This document shows positions 50,688 to 59,842 of a stretch of DNA of 64,000 nucleotides, in pieces. Location of the stretch: contig NZ_CP155796.1 of assembly GCF_039729195.1 (NCBI RefSeq), positions 4,898,001 to 4,962,000 of the forward strand, given 5' to 3'. Both the position numbers and the translations under genes were made by a program. This stretch comes from Mycobacterium sp. DL. GTDB taxonomy: Bacteria > Actinomycetota > Actinomycetes > Mycobacteriales > Mycobacteriaceae. Below the pieces are notes generated by a model. It saw only the letters and a program-made list of their open reading frames with translations, did no database searches and was not told where the DNA came from. Positions within the stretch are counted from its first letter, which is position 1. Every line of letters begins with the position of its first letter.

Positions 50688-51653
50688 CTAGCCCGCGGCC
50701 ACCACGACCGGAGCGGGGACCCCGGTCGAGCGCCGCCACAGTCGGCTCAACCCGCCGATGCGCGCGAGCAGCGAACTGCCCTCGGCCACCCTCGACTCCA
50801 GAGCCCTTTCGTCCGGCATCCCAGAGACGAACTCGCCCAGCGCAATACACAGCGCCGGCAACAACTGTTTGGCGGCGAGCTCGTAGCCTGCGGCCGACGG
50901 ATGGAACATGTCCTGCGAGAACAGCAGCTCAGGGGTCTTGTAGAAGTGCGGCGCCAACAGGTCGGAGAAAGGCACCGGGGTGCCGCCGGCCGCCCGCACC
51001 TCGGCCGCCTGCGCGCGTGCCAGCCGAAGCCCTCGTCCTCGGGCGACCCACCGCAGGGGCTGCGGAATCGCGGTGATGACGCCGAAGTCCGGACAGGTGC
51101 CGACCGCGACCACCGCGCCGCTGCTGCGCAACCGCTGCACCGCCCGGCCGAGTCGTCGTGCCGAAGGTCCCACGCCGTTGGGTTTGGTGATGTCGTTGGC
51201 GCCGATCATGATGACCGCGGCGTCCGGCGGGGGACCGGCGACGAACATGGCGTCGATCTGACCGGACAGACCTTTAGACGTCGCCCCCACGATCGCCTTC
51301 GTGCTGAGTCGGATCCGCTTCCCCGACTCCTCGGCCAACCCCCTGGCGAGCAACACACCGGGCACCTCGTCACCGCTGGTGCAGCCGTAGCCGGTGGCGG
51401 TGGAATCGCCGAAGATCATCAGGTGCAGGTCGAACGGCACCCCCCGGTGCCAGCGCTCCACGGGCCCGCCGCCGGGTGAGTAGACCCCGTCGGCGCGGGG
51501 CGGCACGTCCCATGACTTTGGTATGACCTGGCGCGCCTGCTCGGCTTGCCCACTCAGCAGATTGCGGGCTCCGACGTAGGCGGAACCTGTCGACGCGAGC
51601 GTTGCCGCAGCCGCCAGAGCGACGGCCGACCGACGCGGTGCACGGATGCCCAC
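50688..51653 (-). CDS. Exported SGNH/GDSL-type esterase (Rv1075c type)
   Basis: A 321-residue hydrolase with an N-terminal membrane or signal segment (AVALAAAATLASTGSAYVGA). SGNH blocks: MIFGDSTATGYG (Ser), IVGATSKGLSGQ (Gly), VIMIGANDITK (Asn) and DMFHPSAAGYELAA (Asp/His). Rv1075c of M. tuberculosis is a comparable esterase. The start is GTG 51653. It probably trims acyl groups from lipids or envelope sugars. Confidence 0.88.
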   Translation of the reverse strand: MGIRAPRRSAVALAAAATLASTGSAYVGARNLLSGQAEQARQVIPKSWDVPPRADGVYSPGGGPVERWHRGVPFDLHLMIFGDSTATGYGCTSGDEVPGVLLARGLAEESGKRIRLSTKAIVGATSKGLSGQIDAMFVAGPPPDAAVIMIGANDITKPNGVGPSARRLGRAVQRLRSSGAVVAVGTCPDFGVITAIPQPLRWVARGRGLRLARAQAAEVRAAGGTPVPFSDLLAPHFYKTPELLFSQDMFHPSAAGYELAAKQLLPALCIALGEFVSGMPDERALESRVAEGSSLLARIGGLSRLWRRSTGVPAPVVVAAG

Positions 51654-51754
51654 GCGGCCCAGTCTAGAGCGGTCCGCGACGGTTTCACCGGCGGCGCTGC
51701 GGATCGGCGATCACGGTGCGGTATCAACTCCGGTACCAAAAACGTTTAATGAAT

Positions 51755-51770
51755 TGTGATAGTGGTTACA
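51755..51770. promoter_or_regulatory. CRP-like site upstream of lipU
   Basis: TGTGA-TAGTGG-TTACA matches the CRP consensus TGTGA-N6-TCACA except for one base. It lies 78 bp before the lipU start in an unusually AT-rich stretch. Confidence 0.45.
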
Positions 51771-51847
51771 TGTGCCAAGCTAAGTTTCGAGGTTGGCTGA
51801 GTAACTCAACACACTCCGGCTCTACAACGGCGTAGGAAGTGGTGGCG

Positions 51848-52918
51848 ATGACGGCACCGAGTAAGGTCCCCAGCTCTTCGCATCTTGGTGTCAGGCCTGG
51901 CAGAGGGCATAAGCCTCGCCGATTCCCGGTCAGTGACGGCGCTCCCGTCGAGGTCGTCGAGGACGGCCCGAGCATCGCGGGCCGGCTGATGGGCCTGGCC
52001 GCCCTTCTGACCGTCAAGCCGGCATTGACCATCGGCAGCTACGCCCCCAGGGCGCCGTGGCCGTGGGGCCTGGTGGACTTCGCCGCCCGGATCATGCGGC
52101 CCGCCCCCGGCACCGTGCGTGCCACCATCTCGCTTCCGCACTGCACCGCTCAGCTGGTGCGCGCCGCCGGTGTCCTGCCGGCGGACGGCAAGCGCAGCGT
52201 CATTCTCTACATGCACGGTGGGGCGTTCCTGACCTGCGGCGTCAACACCCATGGTCGCCTGGTGACGGCCCTGTCGAAGTACGCGGACAGCCCCGTGCTG
52301 GTCGTCAACTATCGGATGATCCCGAAACACTCGGTCGGTACCGCGCTCGACGACTGCCACGACGCGTACAAGTGGCTCCGGGAAACCGGCTACGAACCCG
52401 ATCAGATCGTGCTGGCGGGTGATTCGGCGGGCGGCTATCTGTCGCTGGCGCTCGCTGAGCGGCTGCACGTCGAGGGCATCAACGGCTACGAGGGTGAATC
52501 GCCCGCCGCCATCGCCACCATGTCGCCGCTGTTCGAGATCGACAACGAGGCCCGCGCGGACCACCCGAACGTCCGCACCGATGTGATGTTCCCGCACAAG
52601 GCCTTCCACGCGCTCGTCGAGCTGATCGGCGAAGCGGCGAGCCGCAACATCGAAGACGGCCGGCCCGAGGAGATCTACGAGCCGCTCGACCACATCGAGC
52701 CGGGACTGCCGCGCACTCTGATCCACGTCTCCGGGTCCGAGGTCCTGCTCAGCGACGCCCGGAAAGCGGCGCGTCTGCTGGCCGCCGCAGGGGTCCCGGT
52801 GGAGATCCGTATCTGGCCTGGTCAGATGCATGTCTTCCAGCTCGGGGCGCCCGCGGTGTCGGAGGCAGGCCGGTCGCTACGCCAGATCGGTGAGTACATC
52901 AGAGAGGCCACCTGGTAG
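51848..52918 (+). CDS. lipU: Alpha/beta hydrolase, hormone-sensitive lipase family
   Basis: A 356-residue esterase/lipase. The oxyanion motif MHGGAF, nucleophile elbow GDSAGGY and catalytic Asp/His late in the chain (SGSEVLLSDA ... GQMHVFQL) define the HSL/GDXG group. It probably hydrolyses short or medium acyl esters. The ATG at 51848 has AGGAAG eight bases upstream; a GTG at 51839 is possible. Position corresponds to Rv1076. A 21-codon ORF precedes it (see findings). Confidence 0.88.
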   Translation: MTAPSKVPSSSHLGVRPGRGHKPRRFPVSDGAPVEVVEDGPSIAGRLMGLAALLTVKPALTIGSYAPRAPWPWGLVDFAARIMRPAPGTVRATISLPHCTAQLVRAAGVLPADGKRSVILYMHGGAFLTCGVNTHGRLVTALSKYADSPVLVVNYRMIPKHSVGTALDDCHDAYKWLRETGYEPDQIVLAGDSAGGYLSLALAERLHVEGINGYEGESPAAIATMSPLFEIDNEARADHPNVRTDVMFPHKAFHALVELIGEAASRNIEDGRPEEIYEPLDHIEPGLPRTLIHVSGSEVLLSDARKAARLLAAAGVPVEIRIWPGQMHVFQLGAPAVSEAGRSLRQIGEYIREATW

Positions 52919-52947
52919 TCGTCCGCCGGGCCTGACACGATGGACGT

Positions 52948-54342
52948 ATGCGGATCGCCCGGCACGTCAGTGAGCTCATCGGCAATACCCCTCTGGTACA
53001 GCTGAACTCGGTGGTCCCTCCGGGGTCGGGTGTCGTGGCGGCCAAAATCGAGTACCTCAACCCCGGTGGCAGCGCCAAAGACCGCATCGCGGTCAAGATG
53101 ATCGACGCCGCCGAGGCCAGTGGCGAGCTCCGGCCCGGTGGCACCATCGTCGAACCGACCTCGGGAAACACCGGTGTCGGGCTGGCGCTGGTCGCCCAGC
53201 AGCGCGGCTACAAGTGCATCTTCGTCTGCCCCGACAAGGTCAGCGAGGACAAGCGCAACGTCCTGCGCGCGTACGGAGCGGACGTCGTCGTCTGCCCGAC
53301 GGCCGTCCCGCCGGACCATCCCGACAGTTACTACAGCGTGTCCGACCGGCTTGTGCAGGAGGTGGACGGCGCCTGGAAGCCCGACCAGTACTCCAATCCG
53401 ATGGGGCCCGAAAGCCACTACGAGACGACCGGCCCCGAGATCTGGGCCGACACCGACGGCAAGGTGACCCACTTCGTCGCCGGCGTGGGCACCGGCGGCA
53501 CCATCACCGGCGCCGGCCGTTACCTCAAAGAGGTGTCCGACGGCCGGGTCAAGGTGATCGGGGCGGACCCCGAAGGTTCGGTCTACTCCGGCGGAACCGG
53601 CCGCCCCTACCTGGTCGAGGGCGTGGGCGAGGATTTCTGGCCGTCGGCCTACGACCCTGCGGTACCCGACGAGATCATCGCGGTGTCCGATGCCGACTCC
53701 TTCGAGATGACTCGTCGGCTGGCGCGCGAGGAAGCACTGCTCGTCGGCGGATCGTGCGGGATGGCCGCGGTCGCGGCGATCAGGGTGGCTGAACGCGCGG
53801 GTCCGGATGCGCTGGTCGTGGTCCTGCTTCCCGACGGCGGGCGCGGTTACCTCTCAAAGGTTTTCAACGACGACTGGATGTCGTCCTACGGGTTCCTGCG
53901 CAGTCGCCTGGACGGTTCGGTCCAGGAATCGACGGTCGGCGACGTGCTGCGCGGCAAGTCCGGCGGACTCCCGGACCTCGTCCACACCCATCCGTCGGAG
54001 ACGGTGCGCGACGCCATCGGGATCCTGCGCGAGTACGGGGTGTCGCAGATGCCCGTGGTCGGCGCCGAACCCCCGGTCATGGCAGGGGAGGTGGCGGGCA
54101 GTGTGTCCGAGCGGGAACTCCTGTCGGCAGTGTTCGAGGGGCGTGCCAAGTTGGCCGACGCCGTCGCCCAGCACATGAGCCCGGCGCTCCCGTTGCTCGG
54201 GGCGGGAGAACTCGTGAGCACCGCGGCCAAGTCCCTGCGCGAATGCGACGCGGTGATGGTGGTCGAGGAAGGCAAGCCGGTCGGGGTGCTCACCCGGCAC
54301 GACCTCCTGGGATTCCTGTCCGACGGCAACGCTCACAGCTGA
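52948..54342 (+). CDS. cbs: Cystathionine beta-synthase
   Basis: A 464-residue PLP enzyme joining homocysteine and serine to cystathionine, the first step of transsulfuration to cysteine. The PLP lysine K44 is in NPGGSAKDR, and the phosphate loop is GTGGTITG. The EPTSGNTG loop is also typical. Residues 330-460 form the paired CBS domains (HTHPSETVRDAIGILREYGVSQMPVV ... LRECDAVMVVEEGKPVGVLTRHDLL). Length equals that of Rv1077. With metB nearby, both directions of transsulfuration chemistry are covered. Confidence 0.95.
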   Translation: MRIARHVSELIGNTPLVQLNSVVPPGSGVVAAKIEYLNPGGSAKDRIAVKMIDAAEASGELRPGGTIVEPTSGNTGVGLALVAQQRGYKCIFVCPDKVSEDKRNVLRAYGADVVVCPTAVPPDHPDSYYSVSDRLVQEVDGAWKPDQYSNPMGPESHYETTGPEIWADTDGKVTHFVAGVGTGGTITGAGRYLKEVSDGRVKVIGADPEGSVYSGGTGRPYLVEGVGEDFWPSAYDPAVPDEIIAVSDADSFEMTRRLAREEALLVGGSCGMAAVAAIRVAERAGPDALVVVLLPDGGRGYLSKVFNDDWMSSYGFLRSRLDGSVQESTVGDVLRGKSGGLPDLVHTHPSETVRDAIGILREYGVSQMPVVGAEPPVMAGEVAGSVSERELLSAVFEGRAKLADAVAQHMSPALPLLGAGELVSTAAKSLRECDAVMVVEEGKPVGVLTRHDLLGFLSDGNAHS

Positions 54343-54392
54343 CCGCTCGCGCTGGATCTGGCAAACCCGGACACCGCACGGGACCAAGATCA

Positions 54393-54408
54393 TTTTCACG
54401 CGTGAAAA
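54393..54408. promoter_or_regulatory. 16-bp perfect palindrome upstream of the RDD genes
   Basis: TTTTCACGCGTGAAAA has no loop, so it is more likely an operator than a terminator. It lies 73 bp before the first RDD-family start and 50 bp after the cbs stop. Confidence 0.5.
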
Positions 54409-54480
54409 CGCTGCTCCCAGGTGTTTCTCAGGTATCGTAAGCACGCTTGTTCCCAGTTGGTACAGCGCTGAAAGGCGTCC

Positions 54481-55083
54481 ATGACCGATCAACCGCCGCC
54501 GGGGAGTCACCCGCCTCCACCAGGGGGCGGTTACCCGTCGCAGCATGGCGGATACGTCCCGCCGGGGGCAGGGCCGGGTCCGTCGCAGGGGTCGTACACG
54601 CCGTGGCTCAACCGGGTGGTCGCGTGGGTCATCGACATCATCCCGGTGTTGCTCGTGCAGGCCATCGCCTGGGGGATTCTGGCGGGCACCCAGGAGACGG
54701 TGTGTGTCACCGACACCTCCGAGTTCGATCTCGGCGAGTTCTGCGCCACCGGTGCCTCCACGCCCGGTCAGCTCGCGGTCGCCGCCGCCGGCATCGTGAT
54801 CCTCGGCTACGTCATCTGGAACTTCGGCTACCGGCAGGGTACGACGGGCTCGAGTATCGGCAAGTCGATCGTGAAGTTCAAGGTGATCAGTGAAAAGACT
54901 TGGCAGCCAATCGGTTTCGGTCTTTCGATCGTGCGCCAAGTGGCCCACCTGCTCGATGCGGTGATCTGCTACATCGGCTTCCTGTGGCCACTGTGGGACG
55001 CAAAGCGCCAGACGATCGCCGACAAGGTCATGACTACGGTCTGCATCCCGCTAGCCGAAGACGAATATAAGGAGAATCGATGA
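54481..55083 (+). CDS. RDD-family membrane protein, Pro/Gly-rich N-terminus (copy 1)
   Basis: A 200-residue protein. Residues 1-38 are Pro/Gly/Tyr-rich (HPPPPGGGYPSQHGGYVPP). The RDD domain follows with LNRVVAWVIDIIPVLLVQAIAWGI, a cysteine-containing extracellular loop (ETVCVTDTSEFDLGEFCATG), a second helix, and WNFGYRQGTTGSSIGKSIVKFKVISEKTWQPIGFGLSIVRQVAHLLDA. It overlaps copy 2 by 4 bp (ATGA). This gene and the next are clearly duplicates, and the position corresponds to Rv1078 (pra). Confidence 0.87.
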   Translation: MTDQPPPGSHPPPPGGGYPSQHGGYVPPGAGPGPSQGSYTPWLNRVVAWVIDIIPVLLVQAIAWGILAGTQETVCVTDTSEFDLGEFCATGASTPGQLAVAAAGIVILGYVIWNFGYRQGTTGSSIGKSIVKFKVISEKTWQPIGFGLSIVRQVAHLLDAVICYIGFLWPLWDAKRQTIADKVMTTVCIPLAEDEYKENR

Positions 55084-55799
55084 CAGACAATCCGCCGCCG
55101 CCGGGTGGTTTCCCGCCGCCGCCCCCGGGTGGTTATCCGCCGCCGCCGCAGGGGAACTATCCGCCGTCGGGCGGTTACCCCCCACCGCCCCAGGGCGGTT
55201 ATCCGCCACCGCCGCAAGGCAATTACCCACCGCCGGGTGGTTTCCCGCCGCCGCAACAGTCCTCAGGCTACGCATCGCAGTCCGGGCCGGCACTGCCCAA
55301 GGAGGCGTACACCTCGTGGATCACGCGCGTGGCAGCCTGGTTCATCGACTACCTCCCGGTGTTGATCGTCGTGGGCATCGCCCAGGGCATCGCGATCCTC
55401 ACCGGCGACAACGAATGCGTCACCTACGGCAGCGGTGTCGCGTGCACCTCGAGCTATTCGGTCGTCGGCTCGGTGGTGTCGTTCCTGGGCTCCGTGCTGG
55501 CGCTGGCGTTCGTCGTCTGGAACTACGGCTACCGCCAGGGCACCACCGGATCGAGCATCGGCAAGTCGGTGATGAAGTTCAAGGTGGTCAGTGAGAAGAC
55601 CTGGCAGCCCATCGGTTTCGGCCTTTCGGTGGTGCGTCAGCTGGCCCACTTCGTGGATGCGATCATCTGCTACATCGGCTACCTGTTCCCGCTGTGGGAC
55701 AGCAAGCGTCAGACGTTGGCCGACAAGATCATGACCACGGTGTGTGTCCCGCTCAACCCGCAGCCGCTACCACCCGGATCCGGACCGACGCAGTACTAG
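55080..55799 (+). CDS. pra: Proline-rich antigen-type RDD membrane protein (copy 2)
   Basis: A 239-residue protein with a longer Pro/Gly/Tyr-rich head (residues 5-60, repeats of GGYPPPPQG) and the same RDD core as copy 1. Examples are ITRVAAWFIDYLPVLIVVGIAQGI and WNYGYRQGTTGSSIGKSVMKFKVVSEKTWQPIGFGLSVVRQLAHFVDA, where about 80 percent of residues match. Length is close to Rv1078 (240 residues as I recall). Three helices are predicted. RDD proteins are thought to be transport-related, but the function of this protein is unknown. It is coupled to copy 1. Confidence 0.88.
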   Translation: MTDNPPPPGGFPPPPPGGYPPPPQGNYPPSGGYPPPPQGGYPPPPQGNYPPPGGFPPPQQSSGYASQSGPALPKEAYTSWITRVAAWFIDYLPVLIVVGIAQGIAILTGDNECVTYGSGVACTSSYSVVGSVVSFLGSVLALAFVVWNYGYRQGTTGSSIGKSVMKFKVVSEKTWQPIGFGLSVVRQLAHFVDAIICYIGYLFPLWDSKRQTLADKIMTTVCVPLNPQPLPPGSGPTQY

Positions 55800-55806
55800 G
55801 CGACGT

Positions 55807-55848
55807 TCGTCGGAGAGGCACCATCAGGAGCCGGTGCCTCTCCGACGA
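55807..55848 (+). terminator. Terminator-like hairpin after pra
   Basis: TCGTCGGAGAGGCACC (55807-55822) pairs perfectly with GGTGCCTCTCCGACGA (55833-55848) around a 10-nt loop, starting 8 bp after the pra stop. No T-run follows, as is usual in mycobacteria. Confidence 0.82.
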
Positions 55849-55880
55849 CCAACCGGCGTTCCCGGCTACCCTGATCGACC

Positions 55881-57074
55881 ATGAGCGAGAAGCGCAGCGC
55901 GGCCGATCACTACCGGGCCTACGGACCGGCCACCAAGGCCATTCACGCCGGTTACCGGCCTGACCCCGCCACAGGCGTGGTCAATGCGCCGATCTATGCC
56001 AGCTCGACGTTCGCCCAAGACGGCGTCGGCGGCCTGCGCGGGGGATTCGAATACGCACGCACCGGCAACCCGACCCGGGCCGCCCTGGAAGCGTCGCTGG
56101 CGGCGGTGGAGTCCGCCTCCTACGCCCGGGCGTTCAGTTCCGGGATGGCCGCCACCGACTGCGCCCTGCGGGCACTGCTGCGGCCCGGCGATCACGTGGT
56201 GATCCCCGACGACGCCTACGGCGGCACGTTCCGGCTCATCGACAAGGTCTTCACGCTGTGGGGGATCAGTTACACCGCCGTGGCGCTTCCGGACCTGGAC
56301 GCGGTCCGCGCGGCCCTCACCGACCGCACGAAGCTGATCTGGGTCGAGACACCGACCAACCCGCTGCTGTCGATCGCCGACATCGGTGCGATCGCCACGC
56401 TGGCCGCGGAGTCCGGGACGAAGCCCAAGGTCCTGGTCGACAACACCTTCGCGTCGCCGGCGCTGCAGCAGCCCTTGTCGCTGGGCGCCGACATCGTGCT
56501 GCACTCGACGACCAAGTACATCGGAGGGCACTCGGACGTGGTCGGCGGGGCGCTTCTGACCAACGACGACGGCCTCGATGAGGCATTCGCGTTCCTGCAG
56601 AACGGTGCGGGTGCGGTGCCGGGTCCGTTCGACGCCTACCTGACGATGCGGGGACTCAAGACGCTGCCGTTGCGGATGCAGCGCCACAGCGACAACGCGG
56701 CCCTGATCGCCGAGTTCCTCGACGGGCACCCCGCCATCGACACGGTGCTCTACCCGGGGCTGCCGAGCCATCCCAACCACGACGTCGCCGCCCGGCAGAT
56801 GAGCGGCTTCGGGGGGATGGTGTCGGTCCGGCTTCGTGGCGGGCCCCAGGCGGCACGGGACTTCTGTGCTCGCACAGAGATTTTCATCCTCGCCGAGTCT
56901 CTGGGCGGCGTCGAGTCACTGATCGAGTATCCCGGTGCCATGACGCACGCCTCGACCGCCGGATCCCAACTCGAGGTGCCCGACGACCTGGTGCGACTGT
57001 CGGTCGGTATCGAAGACGCTGCCGATCTGCTCGGCGATGTCGAGCAGGCGCTGGGCTCGTTGCCGCAGAGTTAG
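55881..57074 (+). CDS. metB: Cystathionine gamma-synthase
   Basis: A 397-residue PLP enzyme of the Cys/Met metabolism family that joins an activated homoserine to cysteine. The PLP lysine is K212 ([12 protein letters not shown]). [30 protein letters not shown] and the late [19 protein letters not shown] substrate region are present. Gamma-synthase and gamma-lyase cannot be separated safely by eye; the name follows Rv1079. It is convergent with glpX, overlapping at the stops. Confidence 0.9.
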   Translation: MSEKRSAADHYRAYGPATKAIHAGYRPDPATGVVNAPIYASSTFAQDGVGGLRGGFEYARTGNPTRAALEASLAAVESASYARAFSSGMAATDCALRALLRPGDHVVIPDDAYGGTFRLIDKVFTLWGISYTAVALPDLDAVRAALTDRTKLIWVETPTNPLLSIADIGAIATLAAESGTKPKVLVDNTFASPALQQPLSLGADIVLHSTTKYIGGHSDVVGGALLTNDDGLDEAFAFLQNGAGAVPGPFDAYLTMRGLKTLPLRMQRHSDNAALIAEFLDGHPAIDTVLYPGLPSHPNHDVAARQMSGFGGMVSVRLRGGPQAARDFCARTEIFILAESLGGVESLIEYPGAMTHASTAGSQLEVPDDLVRLSVGIEDAADLLGDVEQALGSLPQS

Positions 57075-58066
57075 ACGAACTCCTGCAATTTCGACAGGCT
57101 GTGAAAAGCGTCGATGATCCGGACGGTGCCCGATTTCGCGCGCATCACGATTGACTGCGTATGGGCGCCGCCACCGCTGTACCGGACACCGCGCACAAGA
57201 TCGCTGTCGGTGATACCGGTGGCGGTGAAGAACACGTTCTCGCCGGCGACGAGGTCCTCGGTGAGCAGCACGCGATCCAGATCGTGCCCGTGGTCGATCG
57301 CGCGCTGACGTTCCGCATCATCCTTCGGCGCGAGCCTTCCCTGTAGAGCGCCGCCCATACAGCGCATCGCGGCGGCGGCGATGATGCCTTCGGGGGTCCC
57401 TCCGGTGCCGATCAGCATGTCGGTGCCGGAGTCCGGACGCGCGGCCGCAATAGCTCCGGCGACGTCGCCGTCGGCGATCAGCCGGATTCGGGCCCCCGTG
57501 TCGCGGACCTGTTCGATCAGCGCACTGTGTCGGGGTCTGTCGAGAATGCACACGGCGATATCCGACACCGAAAGCTTTTTCGCCTTGGCGACCCGGCGCA
57601 CGTTCTCCGCAACGGGCGCGGTGATGTCGATGACGTCGGCTGCGTCCGGACCGACAGCGATCTTCTCCATGTAGAACACCGCGGACGGGTCGAACATGCT
57701 GCCACGCTCGGAGACCGCCAGCACTGAGATCGCGTTGGGCATGCCCTTGGCCATCAGCGTGGTGCCGTCAACCGGGTCGACCGCGAAGTCGCATTCGGGT
57801 CCGTCGCCGTTGCCGACCTCCTCACCGTTGAACAGCATCGGGGCCTTGTCCTTCTCGCCCTCACCGATGACGACGACGCCGCGCATCGCGACCGTGCTGA
57901 CGAGTTGGCGCATCGCGTTGACCGCTGCGCCGTCGCCGCCTTCCTTGTCGCCGCGGCCGACCCAGCGGCCCGCCGCCATCGCACCGGACTCCGTGACGCG
58001 GACCAGTTCCAGCGCCAGGTTGCGGTCCGGGCGCATGTGCAGCACCGTGGCCTCGCTCTGCACCAT
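57071..58066 (-). CDS. glpX: Fructose-1,6-bisphosphatase class II
   Basis: A 331-residue enzyme making fructose 6-phosphate, essential for gluconeogenesis. Family motifs: [16 protein letters not shown] (metal site), [16 protein letters not shown] and [21 protein letters not shown]. The ATG at 58066 overlaps the glpD stop by one base (TGATG), so translation is coupled. In M. tuberculosis glpX (Rv1099c) is separate from glycerol genes, whereas here it closes a glpF-glpK-glpD-glpX run, like E. coli glpFKX. Confidence 0.93.
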   Translation of the reverse strand: MVQSEATVLHMRPDRNLALELVRVTESGAMAAGRWVGRGDKEGGDGAAVNAMRQLVSTVAMRGVVVIGEGEKDKAPMLFNGEEVGNGDGPECDFAVDPVDGTTLMAKGMPNAISVLAVSERGSMFDPSAVFYMEKIAVGPDAADVIDITAPVAENVRRVAKAKKLSVSDIAVCILDRPRHSALIEQVRDTGARIRLIADGDVAGAIAAARPDSGTDMLIGTGGTPEGIIAAAAMRCMGGALQGRLAPKDDAERQRAIDHGHDLDRVLLTEDLVAGENVFFTATGITDSDLVRGVRYSGGGAHTQSIVMRAKSGTVRIIDAFHSLSKLQEFV

Positions 58067-59787
58067 CACAGACCCCCGCTCTGCTGCGACGTTCCGAGGC
58101 GGACATCGGGGGCGCCGAGTCGGGACGCGTCGGCAGTCAGGTCGTCTGCCTGGTGCTGGGAATCCCTCTCTGCGGCGACCCGCGCGTCGTAATGTTCGAG
58201 TTCACGCGCGATGTCGGTGTCGTCCCAGTCCAGCACCGGTGCGATCAATTCGGCGATCTCGCGGGCGGCGGCGATGCCCCGGTCGGGGACCTCGATCGAG
58301 ATCCGGGTGCGTCGGGTGAGTACATCCTCCAGATGCCGAGCACCCTCGTGGCTGGCGGCGTAGTACGCCTCCACCTTGAGATACTCGTCGGCACCGGCGA
58401 GGGACTCGCCGAGTTCTGGCTGCTTCTCGATCAGTTCCAGCAGCTCGGTGATCAGCGTGCCGTAGCGCCCCAGCAGATGCTCGATCGTGGATTCTCGCAG
58501 ACCCACCCGGTCCGCGGTCAACCGGCGCGAATTCCACGCAGCGACATACCCGTCGGCCCCGACGAGCGGAACGCGTTCGGTGCAGGACGCCGGCACCTTT
58601 CGTTCGAGTCCGTGCACCGCCGAGTCCACCGCGTCTTCGGCCATGACCCGGTAGGTCGTGTACTTGCCTCCGGCGATCACGGTGAGGCCGCGCACCGGAC
58701 TGGAGACGGCGTGCTCTCGCGACAGCTTGCTGGTCGAGTCGGATTCTCCGGAGAGCAGTGGCCGCAGTCCGGCGTAGACCCCGACGACGTCATCCCGGGT
58801 GAGCGGATCGGCTAGCAGCGAGTTCGCATGGGCCAAAAGGTAATCGATGTCGGTTTGGCTGGCGGCGGGGTGGGCGAGGTCGAGGTCCCAGTCGGTGTCC
58901 GTCGTACCGATGATCCAGTGGCTGCCCCACGGGATGATGAACAGCAGGCTCTTCTCAGTACGGGTGATGATTCCCGTCGCCGAGTTGATTCGGTTCCTCG
59001 GGATCACGAGGTGAATCCCCTTGGATGCCCGCACCTTGAATTGTCCTCGGCCCCCGACCATCTCCTGAATTTCGTCGGTCCACACCCCGGCGGCGTTGAT
59101 CACCTCACGGGCCCGGATGTCGAACTCGCGCCCACTCTCCAGATCCCGCACCGTGGCTCCGACCACACGCTCACCTTCTCGAAGGAATCCGATGACCCGC
59201 GCACTGTTCGCGCACAAGGCACCAAACTGAGCTGCCGTCCGGCAGAGCATCATGGTGTGCCGCGCGTCATCGACCTGTCCCTCGTAGAAACGCACAGCGC
59301 CGCGGATGGCGGATCGATTGCCGGAGGGGAAGGACTCCAGGGTTTTTCGCCGGCTCAGGTGCCGATGATGGCCTGGCACACCGCGTCCGGCACCCATCAC
59401 GTCGTAGACTCCGATACCCAGCCCCACGTAGCCGCGGTCGATTTTCTTCTCCAGTGGATAGATGAACGGCACTGGGCGGGCCAGATGCGGGCACAGCGTG
59501 TTCAACACCAGGCTGCGCTCACGCAGCGCTTCGAATACCAGGGCGAAATTGAACTGCTCCAGATAGCGCAACCCGCCGTGGAACAACTTGCTGGAACGGC
59601 TCGACGTGCCGGATGCGTAGTCTCGGGCCTCGACCAGTCCCACCTTCAAGCCCCGCGTGGCAGCGTCGAGCGCGGCCCCGCCGCCGACCACCCCTCCACC
59701 GATGACAAGAATGTCGAGTTCTTCGGTGCTCAGCCTGCGTAGGGCCTCTGAACGCTCAAAAGGGCTCAAGGGTTGTGCAGTGCTCAT
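58066..59787 (-). CDS. glpD: Glycerol-3-phosphate dehydrogenase, aerobic FAD type
   Basis: A 573-residue membrane-associated flavoprotein that oxidises glycerol 3-phosphate to dihydroxyacetone phosphate and passes electrons to quinone. The N-terminal FAD motif [35 protein letters not shown] and the late [19 protein letters not shown] are diagnostic, and a C-terminal helical domain follows. It is preceded by glpK (55 bp apart) and coupled to glpX. Confidence 0.95.
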   Translation of the reverse strand: MSTAQPLSPFERSEALRRLSTEELDILVIGGGVVGGGAALDAATRGLKVGLVEARDYASGTSSRSSKLFHGGLRYLEQFNFALVFEALRERSLVLNTLCPHLARPVPFIYPLEKKIDRGYVGLGIGVYDVMGAGRGVPGHHRHLSRRKTLESFPSGNRSAIRGAVRFYEGQVDDARHTMMLCRTAAQFGALCANSARVIGFLREGERVVGATVRDLESGREFDIRAREVINAAGVWTDEIQEMVGGRGQFKVRASKGIHLVIPRNRINSATGIITRTEKSLLFIIPWGSHWIIGTTDTDWDLDLAHPAASQTDIDYLLAHANSLLADPLTRDDVVGVYAGLRPLLSGESDSTSKLSREHAVSSPVRGLTVIAGGKYTTYRVMAEDAVDSAVHGLERKVPASCTERVPLVGADGYVAAWNSRRLTADRVGLRESTIEHLLGRYGTLITELLELIEKQPELGESLAGADEYLKVEAYYAASHEGARHLEDVLTRRTRISIEVPDRGIAAAREIAELIAPVLDWDDTDIARELEHYDARVAAERDSQHQADDLTADASRLGAPDVRLGTSQQSGGL

Positions 59788-59842
59788 GTCGTCGACTCCT
59801 CGGAAAGCAGTGTTTTGTAATCGAATTGGTGGATCTGGCTCA

